A stretch of 64,000 bases of DNA. It comes from Buxus sempervirens. Its lineage: Eukaryota; Streptophyta; Magnoliopsida; Buxales; Buxaceae. Shown piece after piece: positions 1 to 11,284 of this stretch. The notes beneath the pieces were generated by a model. That model had not been told where the DNA came from. It did not search any database and saw only the letters and a list, made by a program, of their open reading frames with translations. Position numbers and translations under genes: made by a program. The stretch is taken from NCBI GenBank assembly GCA_947561395.2, contig OX387189.1, positions 25,792,329 through 25,856,328 of the forward strand, read 5' to 3'. Numbering within the stretch: position 1 is the stretch's first letter; each line of letters begins with the position of its first letter.

Positions 1-2119
1 CCGTGAATACCCTAGGTTGCCCCATTGAAGTGGGTTCCCCTAAATTAGTTGGATCATATTTAGGGCTGATTTATTATTATTTAATTTTTTTCTTTTATCT
101 TTTATATTTTTTTTATTTATTTATGATCACATATATACAAACATTGGAGGAATAGGGGTTGCTATGCTACTTTCCATACAAAATAAAACATAATACATAT
201 ATACCAAAAAAAATCCAAAATAAAGAAATCCAAATCAAAGATTCCAACATGGAGCAATGTACTCGGCTACTCCAAAAAATATTTATTTATTTATTTTTTA
301 TTCTTCTTTTCCTTTTACATTTTTTTAATTTTATCTTTCTCATATATACAAGGGATTAAAGGAGTGGGGATTGTTGTACTACATCCTACATGCACATAAG
401 AATTCTAAAGCAAAGAAATCCAAATTAAAAGGAATAAGAAATGGGGGCTGATTTGACCACTTCAAATAAAATGTTTTAGACTCTCATTTATAATAACATA
501 TCTATATTGGGAGAATGGAGGGCCACTATGTTACATCTCATGTAGCAAAATAAAATAAAATAAAATAAAACAAGAACAAATGTAAGTAAGAAAATCACAA
601 TAGACAAAAAAAGGAACATCTTCAGCCATAAGAAAGAATCATCACTTCAATATTTGTTTTATCTGTTCTTACCTTTTTTTTTTATTTTTTATTTTGTTTA
701 GTAAGAATGACTAACTACTAATTTACAAAGGAAACCAAAAAGTGAAACAACCTGAACTATTGTGCTATCCGCATTCAAAGATTCATATCTCCCTCAATTC
801 TTAACCAAATTGTGCGAAATCTGATTCCTTAGAATCATCACTTTAAGCACTAAAATAACGTCTAACAATTTTTTAAAATTTATTTTCATTTAAGAGATAT
901 AAAGTTGCAAAATTTACTCTTAGATATTTCCTTGTGAAAATCTGAACCAAAGAAAAATTAAAAATAAAATACCTACTCATAGTGTAGGGTCTCAAGCATA
1001 TTTTTACATTAAACTAAAATAAAATACCACAAATCTCATGGACTCCAAAATTGAATCAAACAAGAACTAGGTTAAAAAAATTGGTTTATCTGGAAAACAG
1101 GTGCAAGCCTAATGTAGAAAAACTAAAAACTTTACATCTTAGTCTTTGTTTTTTTGTTTTTTGTTTTTTTTTTTTTTTGCACTTTTGTCTTTTCCTTGCA
1201 TTAGCCTTTTGCATGATTAATCTTAAAGGGAAAGCAATAAGGAAGCCAACAGAAGATTCAACTAAAGGAGTGTGAAAAGGTTAATATGGGTTTGAAAGTG
1301 ATCAACACATGCACAATTGAATCATTTAAGCTGGTGTTCATGGATGAGAAAACAATGTAAATCCTTGTTCAAATCCACTTTAAAAGCATCTCAAAATCCT
1401 CACTGATCACATTACAAAAGAATCTCATAGACTTTAGAAGAAAAGATAACTTCAAACAATATTTTGAGCAAAAAAAAAACCTTTTACTCTAACGCTAGAA
1501 CAAGTGATCAAAGCCGTAGTGTTGCTACACAGCAACTCTTATCCTTTTGTTCAAGGTTTCAAGCTCAGGTGCTATGGACAATTGGGTCCTTTTTTTAAGC
1601 GGAGAACCTTCTCCACGTCTCTCCTTTTCCCCCACAAGAATCTCAAGTTACTTTTTTTAAGCAATCCTCCCTCAGTTCCCTGGATGTCCTCCCTCTTTTC
1701 TCCACTTCTTCTCCTTCTTTTATTTTTTTTTAGAGAGCTCCCTTTGCTAATGGACGTCCTCCTCTTTTTTTCTGACCTTTTGCTAAGAGACTCCTCTATT
1801 TGCTGCCCTTCTTCTCTTCTAATATTCCTCTCCTTTTAAAAGATACTCTCACTACTTCAACTTCCTTTTTTTTTTAACTCCCAAACCTCTCATCTTCTAG
1901 ACTTTTCCTTTTCCTCTATTAATGACTCTCCCTTGCTTAACTTCTTTTTTAACTCCCAAACTTTTATCTTCTAGACCTCTCCTCTTCCTCTCTTAATAAC
2001 TCTTACCTATTTTGCACTGAACTTTTAACCATGTGGCATGTTGTATGAAATTTTAACCATGTAGTATATTGCCAAGAGAGCCCCAACAGCATTCCAATTT
2101 CCAAGAGGCTATGAGTTGG
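1..2119. other. AT-rich noncoding DNA, unassigned
   Basis: No coding signal: the only open stretches are short, low-complexity (poly-F, poly-L, poly-K) readings of T- and A-rich DNA. The segment around 1600-2000 is pyrimidine-rich. I see no LTR ends, tRNA or target duplication. It may be degraded element DNA or intergenic sequence. Confidence 0.6.
1859..2003. repeat. imperfect direct repeat, two copies of about 70 bp
   Basis: Two copies (about 1859-1930 and 1938-2003) share the order AACTTC, a T run, AACTCCCAAAC, ATCTTCTAGAC, TTCCTCT and TTAATAACTCT. Pyrimidine-rich on the plus strand. No function is evident. Confidence 0.55.
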
Positions 2120-4146
2120 TATAACACCCCGGATCCGAGTTACGTGAAATAACCGTAACTCGTACTCGAAGGTTAACTAAAATTCCACAGGATCAACAAA
2201 GTATGGGAAAACATGAAATATATGATCATCAAGATTCAATTACATGATATAAAAGTTCACTAATTCCAATCACCATCCAACATTTAAGTAAAAGAATCCA
2301 TGAAGTACAACTCACAATATCCAAAATGAAATCTAGACAACTAAAATAAAATCTCTACTTCCCGTAGAAATCCTCCTCACAATACTCTGGATAGTCTGCC
2401 GGAATATCAGCCCCCACGGTATTGTCCTCACCGAGATCTAAAATTAAAACAAAACAGTGAGATACGAATATCTCAGCAAGTAGCAATGCATGCACAGAAA
2501 TACAGTTATAATAGTTCTAAAACATGCATAAGTTATAATCAATTAAGTTTACAGTTAACTTCGGTTAATCTGACTAATCCCCACAATCACGTTCGATAAT
2601 AAAATCAGATTCAAAAAACAACATAGATAGTGGGACTCATGAAGTTTGTCTATTTTGTGTGGCTAAGCACTAGTGTTCCAAACAATCCAGTCAAAATACT
2701 GCAACAGCTCAAACAAATCCAATTCATCGCCCTCAAGGCAGAAAAATACTCAAGTGACCTCACCCTCATGGTGGAAAGGGAGTTGCTGCAGCATTTCCCT
2801 TATGGAAGGCCTCTCCATCATGGAAGAAATGCATAAAGAAGCCCTAGACATAAATCCAAACAAAATGCACAAAGTTCACTTACAACTCGACTGTGGATCC
2901 ACACTAAGTCTCGCCCTTACTAATTTGGCAACAATTATCATATACTATGTAAATTAAACATGAAACCTTGCTTATAATGAAATAAGACATCTTATGATTA
3001 ACAATATCAAATTCAGGTTCAATAATCACCAAAGACATCCAACAGTAAAAATTTTCAGAAGTTGAACATACCCTGGAAGTACTTATAATTTCATCAAAAC
3101 GGGGACAATGAACATGCGGAGAATCCATAATAAAAAATAATTCATATCATAATAAAAATTTAGCAAAATCAATGTAACGTTAAATCAGTTCCATAATTCT
3201 CAAATGTCCATTCCTCTTATGATAAAAATTTAATTTCTGCTAATACTTTTACTATTTAAGACCAAGACCACTTATGCCCAAATTCTTATTGCTAAGGCTC
3301 CTTCCTACAGGTTATTATCAATGCTGGAATCCCATCTCCCATTAGCTAATCCTCTATTGTAAAAGAATTCAGATTTTTTTTTCTATCTTCTTCTAAATGA
3401 TTTTAATATATATTACTCCCCAGATTTTTCTTGTCAAAATAAATTTTCATAGACTTCTAACAGTCCTGGAATCCCTGATTAATTATTGAATCACTCAAGT
3501 GAAGCAACTAAAGAGTGGACACAAGATAAGCTTAAGAGAAATCTGCTGCAGAAAATTTTTAGCATGCATTTAATATTATGTCTCCCAATAAATCTCTAAT
3601 CCATCTTAGAAATCTGATCTTTACATAAATCTAATATCTCTAGATGTTACTTTGATCTTAAATAAACTCATTTGATCATGTTTAAGAAGCTAAAAATATG
3701 GTTATACTCTAATACCACAACAGCCGCATATACTACTGAATTGGAGCTTGCGCCAACCTCACCAAGGTCAGCAGCCCTTGGCGCCAGTCAACCCACCCTT
3801 TTATTTTAAACTAGCACTGACCTCAAAGAGGTCAGCTGCACTTGGCCTCACTTAGCGCTGGTTATATTTCATACAAATTAGCCACAATTTCTTCCTTAAC
3901 TCAAACTCATTAACACCAAATCCAATTTCCACCATTCCAAACACTTTAAACCTCTTAGAAATCATCCAAAGAACAGAATTAAACTATCTCTAATTTACTG
4001 TAACTAAGCTCAACTTGAATCATAAAATAAACACCCTTTTCATGTACAACAATCATCCTTTGCCCAAAACAATTCTAACCTCTTCAAATAACAGAAAAAC
4101 AATACAAAAACAGGCTAACTTGAAGGTGCTACTTGCCTTTTGTTTG
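2120..4146 (-). mobile_element. chromovirus-like LTR fragment
   Basis: Starts with a mutated TGTAACACCCCG-type end (tataacaccccgg) and contains GTGAGATACGAATATCTCAG at about 2458, a block that recurs at comparable places in LTRs K, C and D of this window (near 5310, 18705 and 44038). No coding domain is present. The right side stops where the TRIM begins at 4147. Minus orientation is inferred from the shared TGTAACACCCC end, which in K lies next to the primer site. I could not find a target duplication. Confidence 0.5.
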
Positions 4147-4374
4147 TGTAACGTTCCGGACCCATACCCAGCAAGATATTGTCCACTCTTGGACCAATGG
4201 GCCCTCACGGATTTGTTCTCAAGGGATAACACGAGAAAACTTCCCAGTGGTCACCCATCCTAGCACCGCTCTCACCCAAGCACGCTTAACTTCAGGGTTC
4301 CAAGGGGATTTAGTTCCGTGTTATGCCTTAAAAGGCCTCTTGCTTAGTAGGGGGTCACAAGATTGCTTATACCA
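4147..4374 (-). repeat. Cassandra 3' LTR (minus orientation)
   Basis: Carries the 5S-like box A (about 4273-4292 on the plus strand, reverse complemented) and the box C region (about 4231-4261). It differs from the other LTR by scattered substitutions. Confidence 0.8.
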
Positions 4375-4559
4375 TCCTCAAGCGTTGTGGGATCCCAACC
4401 ATATGCACATCCTCGCCTGGTAGCTTTCCCAATGAGATTACCCATTCACCCACCCACTCAGACAGCCAAGATGTCACATACTCCCCTCCATGGGACAACG
4501 CGTCCTCGCGTTAGGTAGAACCCTCACACTTTCCAGTCGGGGCAGGCTTTGATACCATT

Positions 4560-4788
4560 TGTAACGTCTCAAACCCATACCAAGCAAGATATTGTCTGCT
4601 CTAGGGCCAATGGGCTCGTCACGGATTTGTTCTCAAGAGATAACACAAGAAAACTTCCCAGTGGTCACTCATCCTAGCACCGCTCTCACCCGAGCACGCT
4701 TAACTTTAGGGTTCCAAGGGGATTTAGTCCCGTGTTATGCCTTAAAAGGCCTCTTGCTTAGTAGGGGGTCACAAGACTACTTATATCA
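4560..4788 (-). repeat. Cassandra 5' LTR (minus orientation)
   Basis: Adjacent on its minus-strand downstream side to the primer site at 4546-4559. The 5S-like segment lies at about 4643-4707. Confidence 0.8.
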
Positions 4789-4801
4789 AAGAAATACAAT
4801 T

Positions 4802-4814
4802 GGCTTTGATACCA
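4802..4814 (-). other. primer binding site (initiator Met tRNA type) of LTR K
   Basis: Minus strand reads TGGTATCAAAGCC, four bases from the LTR end at 4819. One mismatch from the usual TGGTATCAGAGC motif. Confidence 0.7.
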
Positions 4815-5102
4815 TTTCTGTAGCACCCCAAAACCAGGTCCACCCATGGAGGGTTTATACTGGCTCCCGAGCGCTAATTTAGGCCCAAAGCGTAATGAAA
4901 ACGATCTTAAGAACTAACCAAGACACTTATAATAAAATCCTAAAATTTTCAGAAAAACTGCTATATAACGCCTGTAAATACAAGGCTGGGCTACGCCCCT
5001 GATACCTGATAATCACAAATACGTATATAAACAATATACATCCATTCAAAAACTAAACCATCAGGACATACACATCTAAAAATAAGTTTTACTAAGTTTC
5101 AC

Positions 5103-5122
5103 ACCCTCTCTCTCTCTCTCTC
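5103..5122. repeat. (TC)n microsatellite
   Basis: About ten uninterrupted CT dinucleotides inside LTR K. Confidence 0.9.
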
Positions 5123-5559
5123 ATTTACAACATATACAATATCCAAAAATATAATGTACAACTATCAACAAGTTTTTGCCTTCTATGGGTCTAGCCAGGA
5201 TGATAATAGTCTTCCGGCCTGTATTTCAGATAACTCTCAAACTCTGCCCCGCTATGTGTCTCACTTGTTGGATCTGAAAACAAAACCGGTAAATCAAAAC
5301 TCGCATGAGAAAATTGTCTCAGTAAGTAGTATCATGCATGCTATAAACAGTTTATGCAATTTCAATTATAAATAACATGCTCAAATACAATACGATCAAA
5401 TCCCATCAAATTCATGCTGAAAGAAATTCAAACATAAAAAGCAGTTCATTCGCAATTACCAACATCTCACTATTGAAGATCATACAAATAAACGAATATA
5501 ATCAGGTTAATCCAAATTATGAGATAATCACCCCTACCCTCTAACCAAGATTCAAGGTC

Positions 5560-5705
5560 TAGCGGAGTGCATCTCTATGCTTCCTGACAAATCAAGTTAA
5601 GCGGAGTGCCCTTCTACGCGGCCTAGCAAATCCAAGTCAACGGAGTGCCTCTCTACGCTGCCCGATGAAGCAAGGCTAAGCGGAGTGGCCCTCAATGCTG
5701 CCTAT
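5560..5705. repeat. four imperfect tandem units of about 45 bp (GCGGAGTG core)
   Basis: Units share AGCGGAGTGC, then TCTCTACGCTGCC, then AAGCAAGGCTA-like spacers. Located in LTR K. Confidence 0.7.
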
Positions 5706-5839
5706 TCATAGCACATACCAAGTGGAATCTCCTTCTACTTCCCAAATCTTACGAAGAAACAATTCTATACAACAACACAACTTTCTAGGTAAACTCATAC
5801 AAATCAATTACTGTTAAACAAGTTCCACAGTTTTGAGCT

Positions 5840-6120
5840 TCTGGGGTGAATTTAGGTTCACGATCCACAATGCCTCAAAGCACGTGGTGAACTTAGTTCA
5901 CGATCCCCAAAACTCATATTTGTGGTGGATGGTTCACGATCCCCTGTTAGGGTGAACAACAGTTCACGATCCCCAACCAAGGTGAACAACAATCCACGAT
6001 CCCCAACCAAGGTGAACAACAATTCACGATCCACAAATATCTAGATTTGTGGTGGATGCAGGTTAACGATCCCCCGCTAGGGTGAACACCAGTTCACGAT
6101 CCCCAGCCGAAGTGAACCGC
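5840..6120. repeat. minisatellite with GGTGAACAACAGTTCACGAT core
   Basis: About eight degenerate units of roughly 33 bp. Each carries GTGAAC and GTTCAC, an inverted pair able to form a small hairpin, followed by GATCCCC. Located in LTR K. Confidence 0.75.
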
Positions 6121-6329
6121 AATCCTAGTCCACAGAACATCCAACCATAGGCCCTTGGCCCTTTTCAAACTACAGGAAGCCTCAGCTTCATAATTTAAAT
6201 CACCATCAATCACAACTAATGTTATAGAATCCACAATACACATTTTCACCCTTGGCATTATTGCCATCAACACATTTACTTTCAAATAACCAACCATTGG
6301 TTGCCAAAACAATAGTGAACAATAACAGT

Positions 6330-6960
6330 AATTACGAACTATCCAACGTTAACAGTCTGACACTAACGGCACTTACAAACAATAATTAACCAATTACTAA
6401 TAGTAATTACTAATTAACCAATTTACCAACTCCTACCAGTTATTTACCAATTACTAACAGTAATTACTAATTAACCAATTTACCAATTCCTAACAGTGAG
6501 TTACCAATTACTAACAGTAATTACTAATTTACCAATTTACCAATTCCTAACAGTGATTTACCAATTAATAACAGTAATTACTAATTAACCAATTTACCAA
6601 TTCCTAACAGTGATTTACCAATTACTAACAATAGTTACTAACAGCAATTTCTTTCCTAGTTATTAACAATAAATCTCGGCGTCTTCTTGCAACCAATTAC
6701 TAATAGTTTCTAACAGCAACTCATTTCCTAGTTACTAACAATTATTAATAGTAGTTAATCTCTGCTCCTTCTTGCAGCCAATTATTAACAGTGATTAACC
6801 CATTCCTAACAGTAATTCACCAATTCCTAACAGTAATTTACCAATTACTAACAGTAATTCCTAACAGTAATTACTAACACTAACAGCAATTACTAACAGC
6901 AATTACTAATTAACCAATTTCGGTTTAAACTAATTAACCAATTACCAACAGCAACTAACT
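6330..6960. repeat. degenerate array of TTACTAACAGTAATTACTAA units
   Basis: Dozens of copies of ACCAATTACTAACAG, often arranged as ACTAACAGTAATTACTAATT. Unit lengths vary (14 to about 60 bp). Noncoding, within LTR K. Confidence 0.75.
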
Positions 6961-7369
6961 TCGGCATTTTCCTACAATTAGTTACTAACAGATTCGAATC
7001 ATACTCCACAATCATCTAATAAACAATATTATCAATTTACGCCTCAAAGATTAGAGGACATACAAGAAAGGACCTGAGCAAGCAAGCTTGGTTTCAACAC
7101 AGTTCATTTCAAAACAAAGTTAGTTTGGTTTCTCAGACCGACTTCAGCAAACGACCCAAACACCCAATAAACTAGACAGGAGAAGTCAAAGGTACCCACG
7201 CAGACAGTCGCACAATTGTTCTGTTTTGGCCGTTTATTTGCACATATTAAACAGTTGGAAGAATTCGAACAAATAGTAATCTATCATACGTAAAAATATC
7301 AACGAGGTCATAGAAACTCAACAGTAATCGATCGAAAAATTGAAACCCTTATCATTATATAAACTCATG

Positions 7370-7560
7370 CTCAATCCCTTATCGAAAAACAACAGCAATC
7401 GATTAAACAGAAACCAACAGCAATTGATCAACATAAACTCATGCTTAAACCCTTATCATGCTCAAACCCTTACCAGATTTCGGAATCGACCAACGGCAAT
7501 CGATTGACATACTGACATAAAGAAATAAAAACAACAATCGATCAAACAGAGGAAAAACAT
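7370..7560. repeat. short repeats with AACAGCAATCGAT core
   Basis: Five or so degenerate copies of AACAGCAATCGATTAAACAG with interspersed CTCATGCTTAAACCCTTATC. Located in LTR K. Confidence 0.55.
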
Positions 7561-8856
7561 GCTACTTACTTGGAATCAAACAATCCACACGCCCAGAACA
7601 GAACTAGTCGCCCAAAATAGAACCCATTCTCCTCTTCTTCCCTCTTTCTTTTCTGCGTTTTCTCCCCTGTTCTAGTACCCTTCGACTAACGACCAGCCCA
7701 TTTCTTCCTCCTCTTCTTCTTCTTCCTCTTTTCTTCTTTCTCCTTTCTTCTTCTTCTATTTTCTCTTCTTCCTCCTTCCTTCTTCTTCCTCCACAATTTC
7801 CTTCTTCTGCGTTTTTCCTTGTTGCATTTACTCAAACCCTTGATGTCCTCTGTTGATGAAAGAACCTACGAGTTCTTTCCTCTAACAAAAGTTTTATTGG
7901 TTTTTTTTTTTAAAACAAAACTTGAACCGACCAACCATCCATTAAACCAATAACCCCTAAGTAATCACCTAAATATGTTGAACCCAATTGGATTTACTAT
8001 TATTATTATTTTTTTTTTCTTCCTATTAATCAAATTAACCTTTTAAATCTTTGTTTGCTCTTATTTACAATTCTAAAAATTCCAAGGTTTTATAGTTTGG
8101 TAGAATCCAACTTCACTAGAAACAGCAGCAAAAAGCAAATGTTCTCCACGCTCAGACCTTCCTCAACGAACTGATAATTTGTAGAGTAAATTAAGAATTC
8201 AGATCCCTAATGCCTGATTCAATTTTCTAATAAAACTTTTGATAGAACTAAATCAAACTAGCCTAAATCGAACCTGGAAATTTGCTTACCTAATCTGAAT
8301 TAGAAATTGGACGAAAATCTGATCTGAGTTTGAACAAATTTCTCCTATGAACAGAGCACTTCCTCTTCAGCTTTCTTCCTTCAAATTCAATGCCTTAACT
8401 CACCTCTGCAAATCTAATCTCCTCTTCTCAATCTCTCATATCTAAACTTCTATTGTTTAGGCTTCTCTGACAATGAATAGTCGAAACTGTTCCGAGCGCG
8501 CGAAGAGACAATTTACACTTACGCTCAAAAAACCTCTCCAACTTCTTCTTCATGATCTGGAGCGACGCCACTACACCAAATTCCTACACCAACACCATAC
8601 CAACCTTTGATTCCTTGATTAGCCACCCAAACAAATATCAGAACCACCTAAATATCTAATAAAATTTCTAAATAATACTAATTGACTACTGAAATTATAA
8701 CATAACCTTACTTACCCTTAATTTACATAAATCCAACTTTATGAAATTCCCAAATTGCCCTTGCATGACTTTCACCTAAAAATCCACCAAATTTAATTAT
8801 TGAAATTTGCTAATTTAATTTCTCCAAAATAAATACTAAAAATTAGGGGTTTTACA

Positions 8857-9359
8857 GTTGGACCTTTGCCTCTTGGAATTTTTTTATTATTTTATAAATC
8901 ATATTTTTATTATTATTTTTTTAAATAAATAAATTGGCCAACAACCATATTGGAAAACTCAATTTCTTTGAATAAGAGGGTCCCAATGTTTTAATGCCAC
9001 ATTAGCCACATGTCAGCCTCCATGGGTGCCACGTGGCACCCAATTTCGGTTTTATAAAAAAATCCCCAAACTATCCTTCATTTCTTTTATCCATAACTTA
9101 ACCATTTGATATCCAATTTGAGCACGGTTTGGTGCATCGGAATTGGCTCAGAATTCTCTTTATTATAGGCTTGTTATTTCAAAAAGATGGGTCCACTATA
9201 AAAACCTGGATTTACATGCCCACATATGTGCCGGTTCAAGATATGCATCTTGGGCAATTTTATGGTGGAAAAATGGGGTGCTGACACAATCAACTCATCA
9301 AGTTTTCGAGATGCACCCATGTTGGTTTGATCATTTCACAGGTTAGGATTTGTGGGTCT
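8857..9359. other. noncoding spacer between LTR K and LINE
   Basis: AT-rich at first, then unremarkable. A perfect 18-bp palindrome lies at 9024-9041. No gene-like signal. Confidence 0.5.
9024..9041. repeat. perfect palindrome GGGTGCCACGTGGCACCC
   Basis: Eighteen bases are identical on both strands, centred on the G-box hexamer CACGTG, the plant bZIP/bHLH binding core. Possibly part of a lost promoter or element. Confidence 0.8.
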
Positions 9360-11092
9360 CTACTTGAGATCTAAAACAGAGATTAAATCTCCATTTGCAA
9401 TACACCACCCCTTTCCTTTGTCCACCACATTCCTAATTTTACATATGTGCTTCCATAGCCATGAATTGTTGCTTTTTGGCTGGACTTGATCGAAACTTTC
9501 ATTAGTAAGATACTTGACTCTCATCAATCTAGTCCATAGTTTGTCCTCATTGGTAGTTAAAGCCCATGCCACCTTTGCAAACATAGCCTTGTTGAGGGCT
9601 TTACCGCACTTAATGTTTAAACCTCCATACCTTTTTGGGAGGCATAAATTCTCCCAAAAAATGGAATGGATAGTTTTGTCCTTATTATCCTTATGCCAAA
9701 AAATTTTCTGGCCTCCTGATCACTATTTTTAGTGATGGTTTCAGGGAGTTTCATGCAAGCCATATGGTACTGAGCTGAACTCTGAAGAGTGGCATTGATT
9801 GAAGTCAATCTCCCAGCTTGGGTGAGGAGTTTTGCCTTCCAACCAGTGAGTCTCATATTAATTTTATCCATTAGCTCTTTGAATTGACTGGTCTTGGGAT
9901 TCTCTAGAAAAGTAGGAATCCCCAAGTATTTCCCAGGGTGTTTTGTTGGTCTCACCCCAAACATCCTAGCCAACTTACCTTTGGCTTGGCCTTTTATACA
10001 GGGACTGAGAAAATGTTCAGATTTCTCAACATTGAACTTCTTGCCAGCCATATCACAGAAGCAATTTATAACCAAGTTAAAGTTTTTCATGTAGTTCACA
10101 GAGGCTCTACCAAACACCAGAAGATCATTAGTATACATTAGGTGGCTAATTGGATCAGCCACCCTATTTACTTTTATTCCAGATATATGGTGTTCCATTT
10201 CGGCTTTCAAAAGAATGGTTTACAAGATCTGTTGGGTGATGATAAAGATGTAGGGTGACAAAGGGTCTGCCTGCCGAATATCCCTGGAGGGGTAGATGTG
10301 CCCACATGGCTTACCATTCACCAAAACACTATAAGAGACAGTTGTGATACAGAACATGATCAACTTGACAAAGCTACTGTTGAAACCCAGCACAAGCAGA
10401 GATTTTTCTATGAACCCCCAGCTTAACCTATCATAGGCTTTGGTAAGATCAAGTTTCAAGGCAAACAACCCTTTCTTGGTTTTCTTTTTGGCTTTTATTA
10501 TGCGGTACAGCTCTTGGGCAGCTAAAATGTTCTCATGGATGCTGCGCCCAGGAACAAAGGCACTTTGGTGGGGGGATATGATCTGGGTCATTAGGGGACT
10601 CATTCTGTCCACAAGAATTATAGATATGATTTTATAAGAGAAATTACAAAGGCTTATGGGTCAATAGTCTTTCCATCTCTTAGTTATTTATGTTAGCAAT
10701 AAGCACAATGTGGAAGTGGTTGAGCTGTTTATCAAAAAATTCATAGATCAGAGAACACACATCTTTTTTAATGATCTCCCAATAAGTATGATAAAATACC
10801 CCGTGGAAGCTATCCGGCCTTGGACTTTTGAGGGCCCCCAATTTTCTCGCTGCTTCCCAAATTTCCTTCTCTGTGACAAGCCTCATCAAAATATTGTTGT
10901 CACTTTCGGAGACCTCATGAGTTATATAGTCAAGCATGGAGGTATTCCTCTACACCCCATCATCTAAAAAAATCCCTTCAAAGTACTCAACATCAGACTT
11001 CTCAATGGCTTTTAAATCCCTAATCTCCTCATTAAGCTCATCCCTTATAACCACTATTTTATTTTTGAACCTTCTGTTTATTGTGGAGACAT
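9360..11092 (-). pseudogene. L1-type LINE remnant: reverse transcriptase and C-terminal zinc-finger region
   Basis: A non-LTR retrotransposon ORF2 fragment read on the minus strand. From the N-terminal side: 11090-10970 gives a segment ending EYFEGIF, typical of the linker after the endonuclease; 10937-10680 has LKSPRPDSFHGVFY (usually SPGPDG); 10612-10220 has the RT core with KLDLTKAYDRLSW and a GDPLSP-like motif changed to ADPLSP; 10210-9617 has the catalytic box written YTND instead of the usual FADD or YADD, then KYLGIP and WKAKLLTQAGR; 9584-9360 has the C-terminal domain with AWAL and a W-rich zf-RVT-like part. Stops and frame changes separate the pieces. The endonuclease is missing on the 11092 side. 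Not functional. The family is well known; the identification is from motifs. Confidence 0.88.
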
Positions 11093-11096
11093 GGAA

Positions 11097-11284
11097 TATA
11101 AAATCCTAGATTTTAGTAATAAATAAATAAATAGACTAATTGGTTAATAAATATATAGGAGATGAAATTATGGTTCAACCGGGAGGAGTTCAAGATGAAC
11201 CGGAGATGATAGGAGAGCCTATATAAGGTGAGTTCATGGTTATGGACTAGGTATTATTTTAATATAATAATTATTTGTGCTATG
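11097..11284 (+). mobile_element. LTR-like fragment (L), left part, split by LTR G
   Basis: Starts tataaaatcctagatttt, resembling a decayed TGTAAAACCCC LTR end, and resumes after G at 17385. The join at the ctatg duplication reads continuously into an AT-rich segment. No coding sequence. Assignment to an LTR is tentative. Confidence 0.35.

Larger units (their letters stand above)
4147..4788 (-). mobile_element. Cassandra-type TRIM (two LTRs with 5S rRNA-like segment)
   Basis: Two direct repeats, 4147-4374 (228 bp) and 4560-4788 (229 bp), begin TGTAACG and end CA and flank an internal part of about 185 bp. On the minus strand the internal part opens with AATGGTATCAAAGCC, a primer site matching initiator methionine tRNA. 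Each LTR contains, on the minus strand, a close match to the 5S rRNA internal promoter: AAGTTAAGCGTGCTTGGG (box A) and GGATGGGTGACCACTGGGAA (box C region). This combination defines Cassandra elements, which have no genes and depend on proteins from other elements. The flanking five bases (gtttg and aagaa) do not match, so the ends have been rearranged. Confidence 0.85.
4819..8856 (-). mobile_element. long LTR (K) of a chromovirus-like element, minus strand
   Basis: Begins TGTAGCACCCC at 4819 and ends GGGGTTTTACA at 8856, so on the minus strand it reads TGTAAAACCCC to GGGGTGCTACA. Immediately next to it at 4802-4814, minus strand, is TGGTATCAAAGCC, an initiator-methionine primer site, which fixes the orientation. 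Length is 4038 bp with no coding domain. Only 30 bp of internal sequence (4789-4818) survive before the Cassandra LTR, so the body of this element is lost. It contains several internal tandem arrays listed separately and a CT-rich stretch at 7620-7800. Confidence 0.7.

Noticed and set aside
1504-1839. ORF of 111 codons rich in L, F and S
   Set aside because: It is the reading of a pyrimidine-rich tract; no domain, no homologous copy in the window.
4229-4707. Possible 5S rRNA genes on the minus strand
   Set aside because: Only the internal promoter part of 5S is present in each copy and the copies sit inside TG...CA terminal repeats next to a primer site, which is the Cassandra structure.
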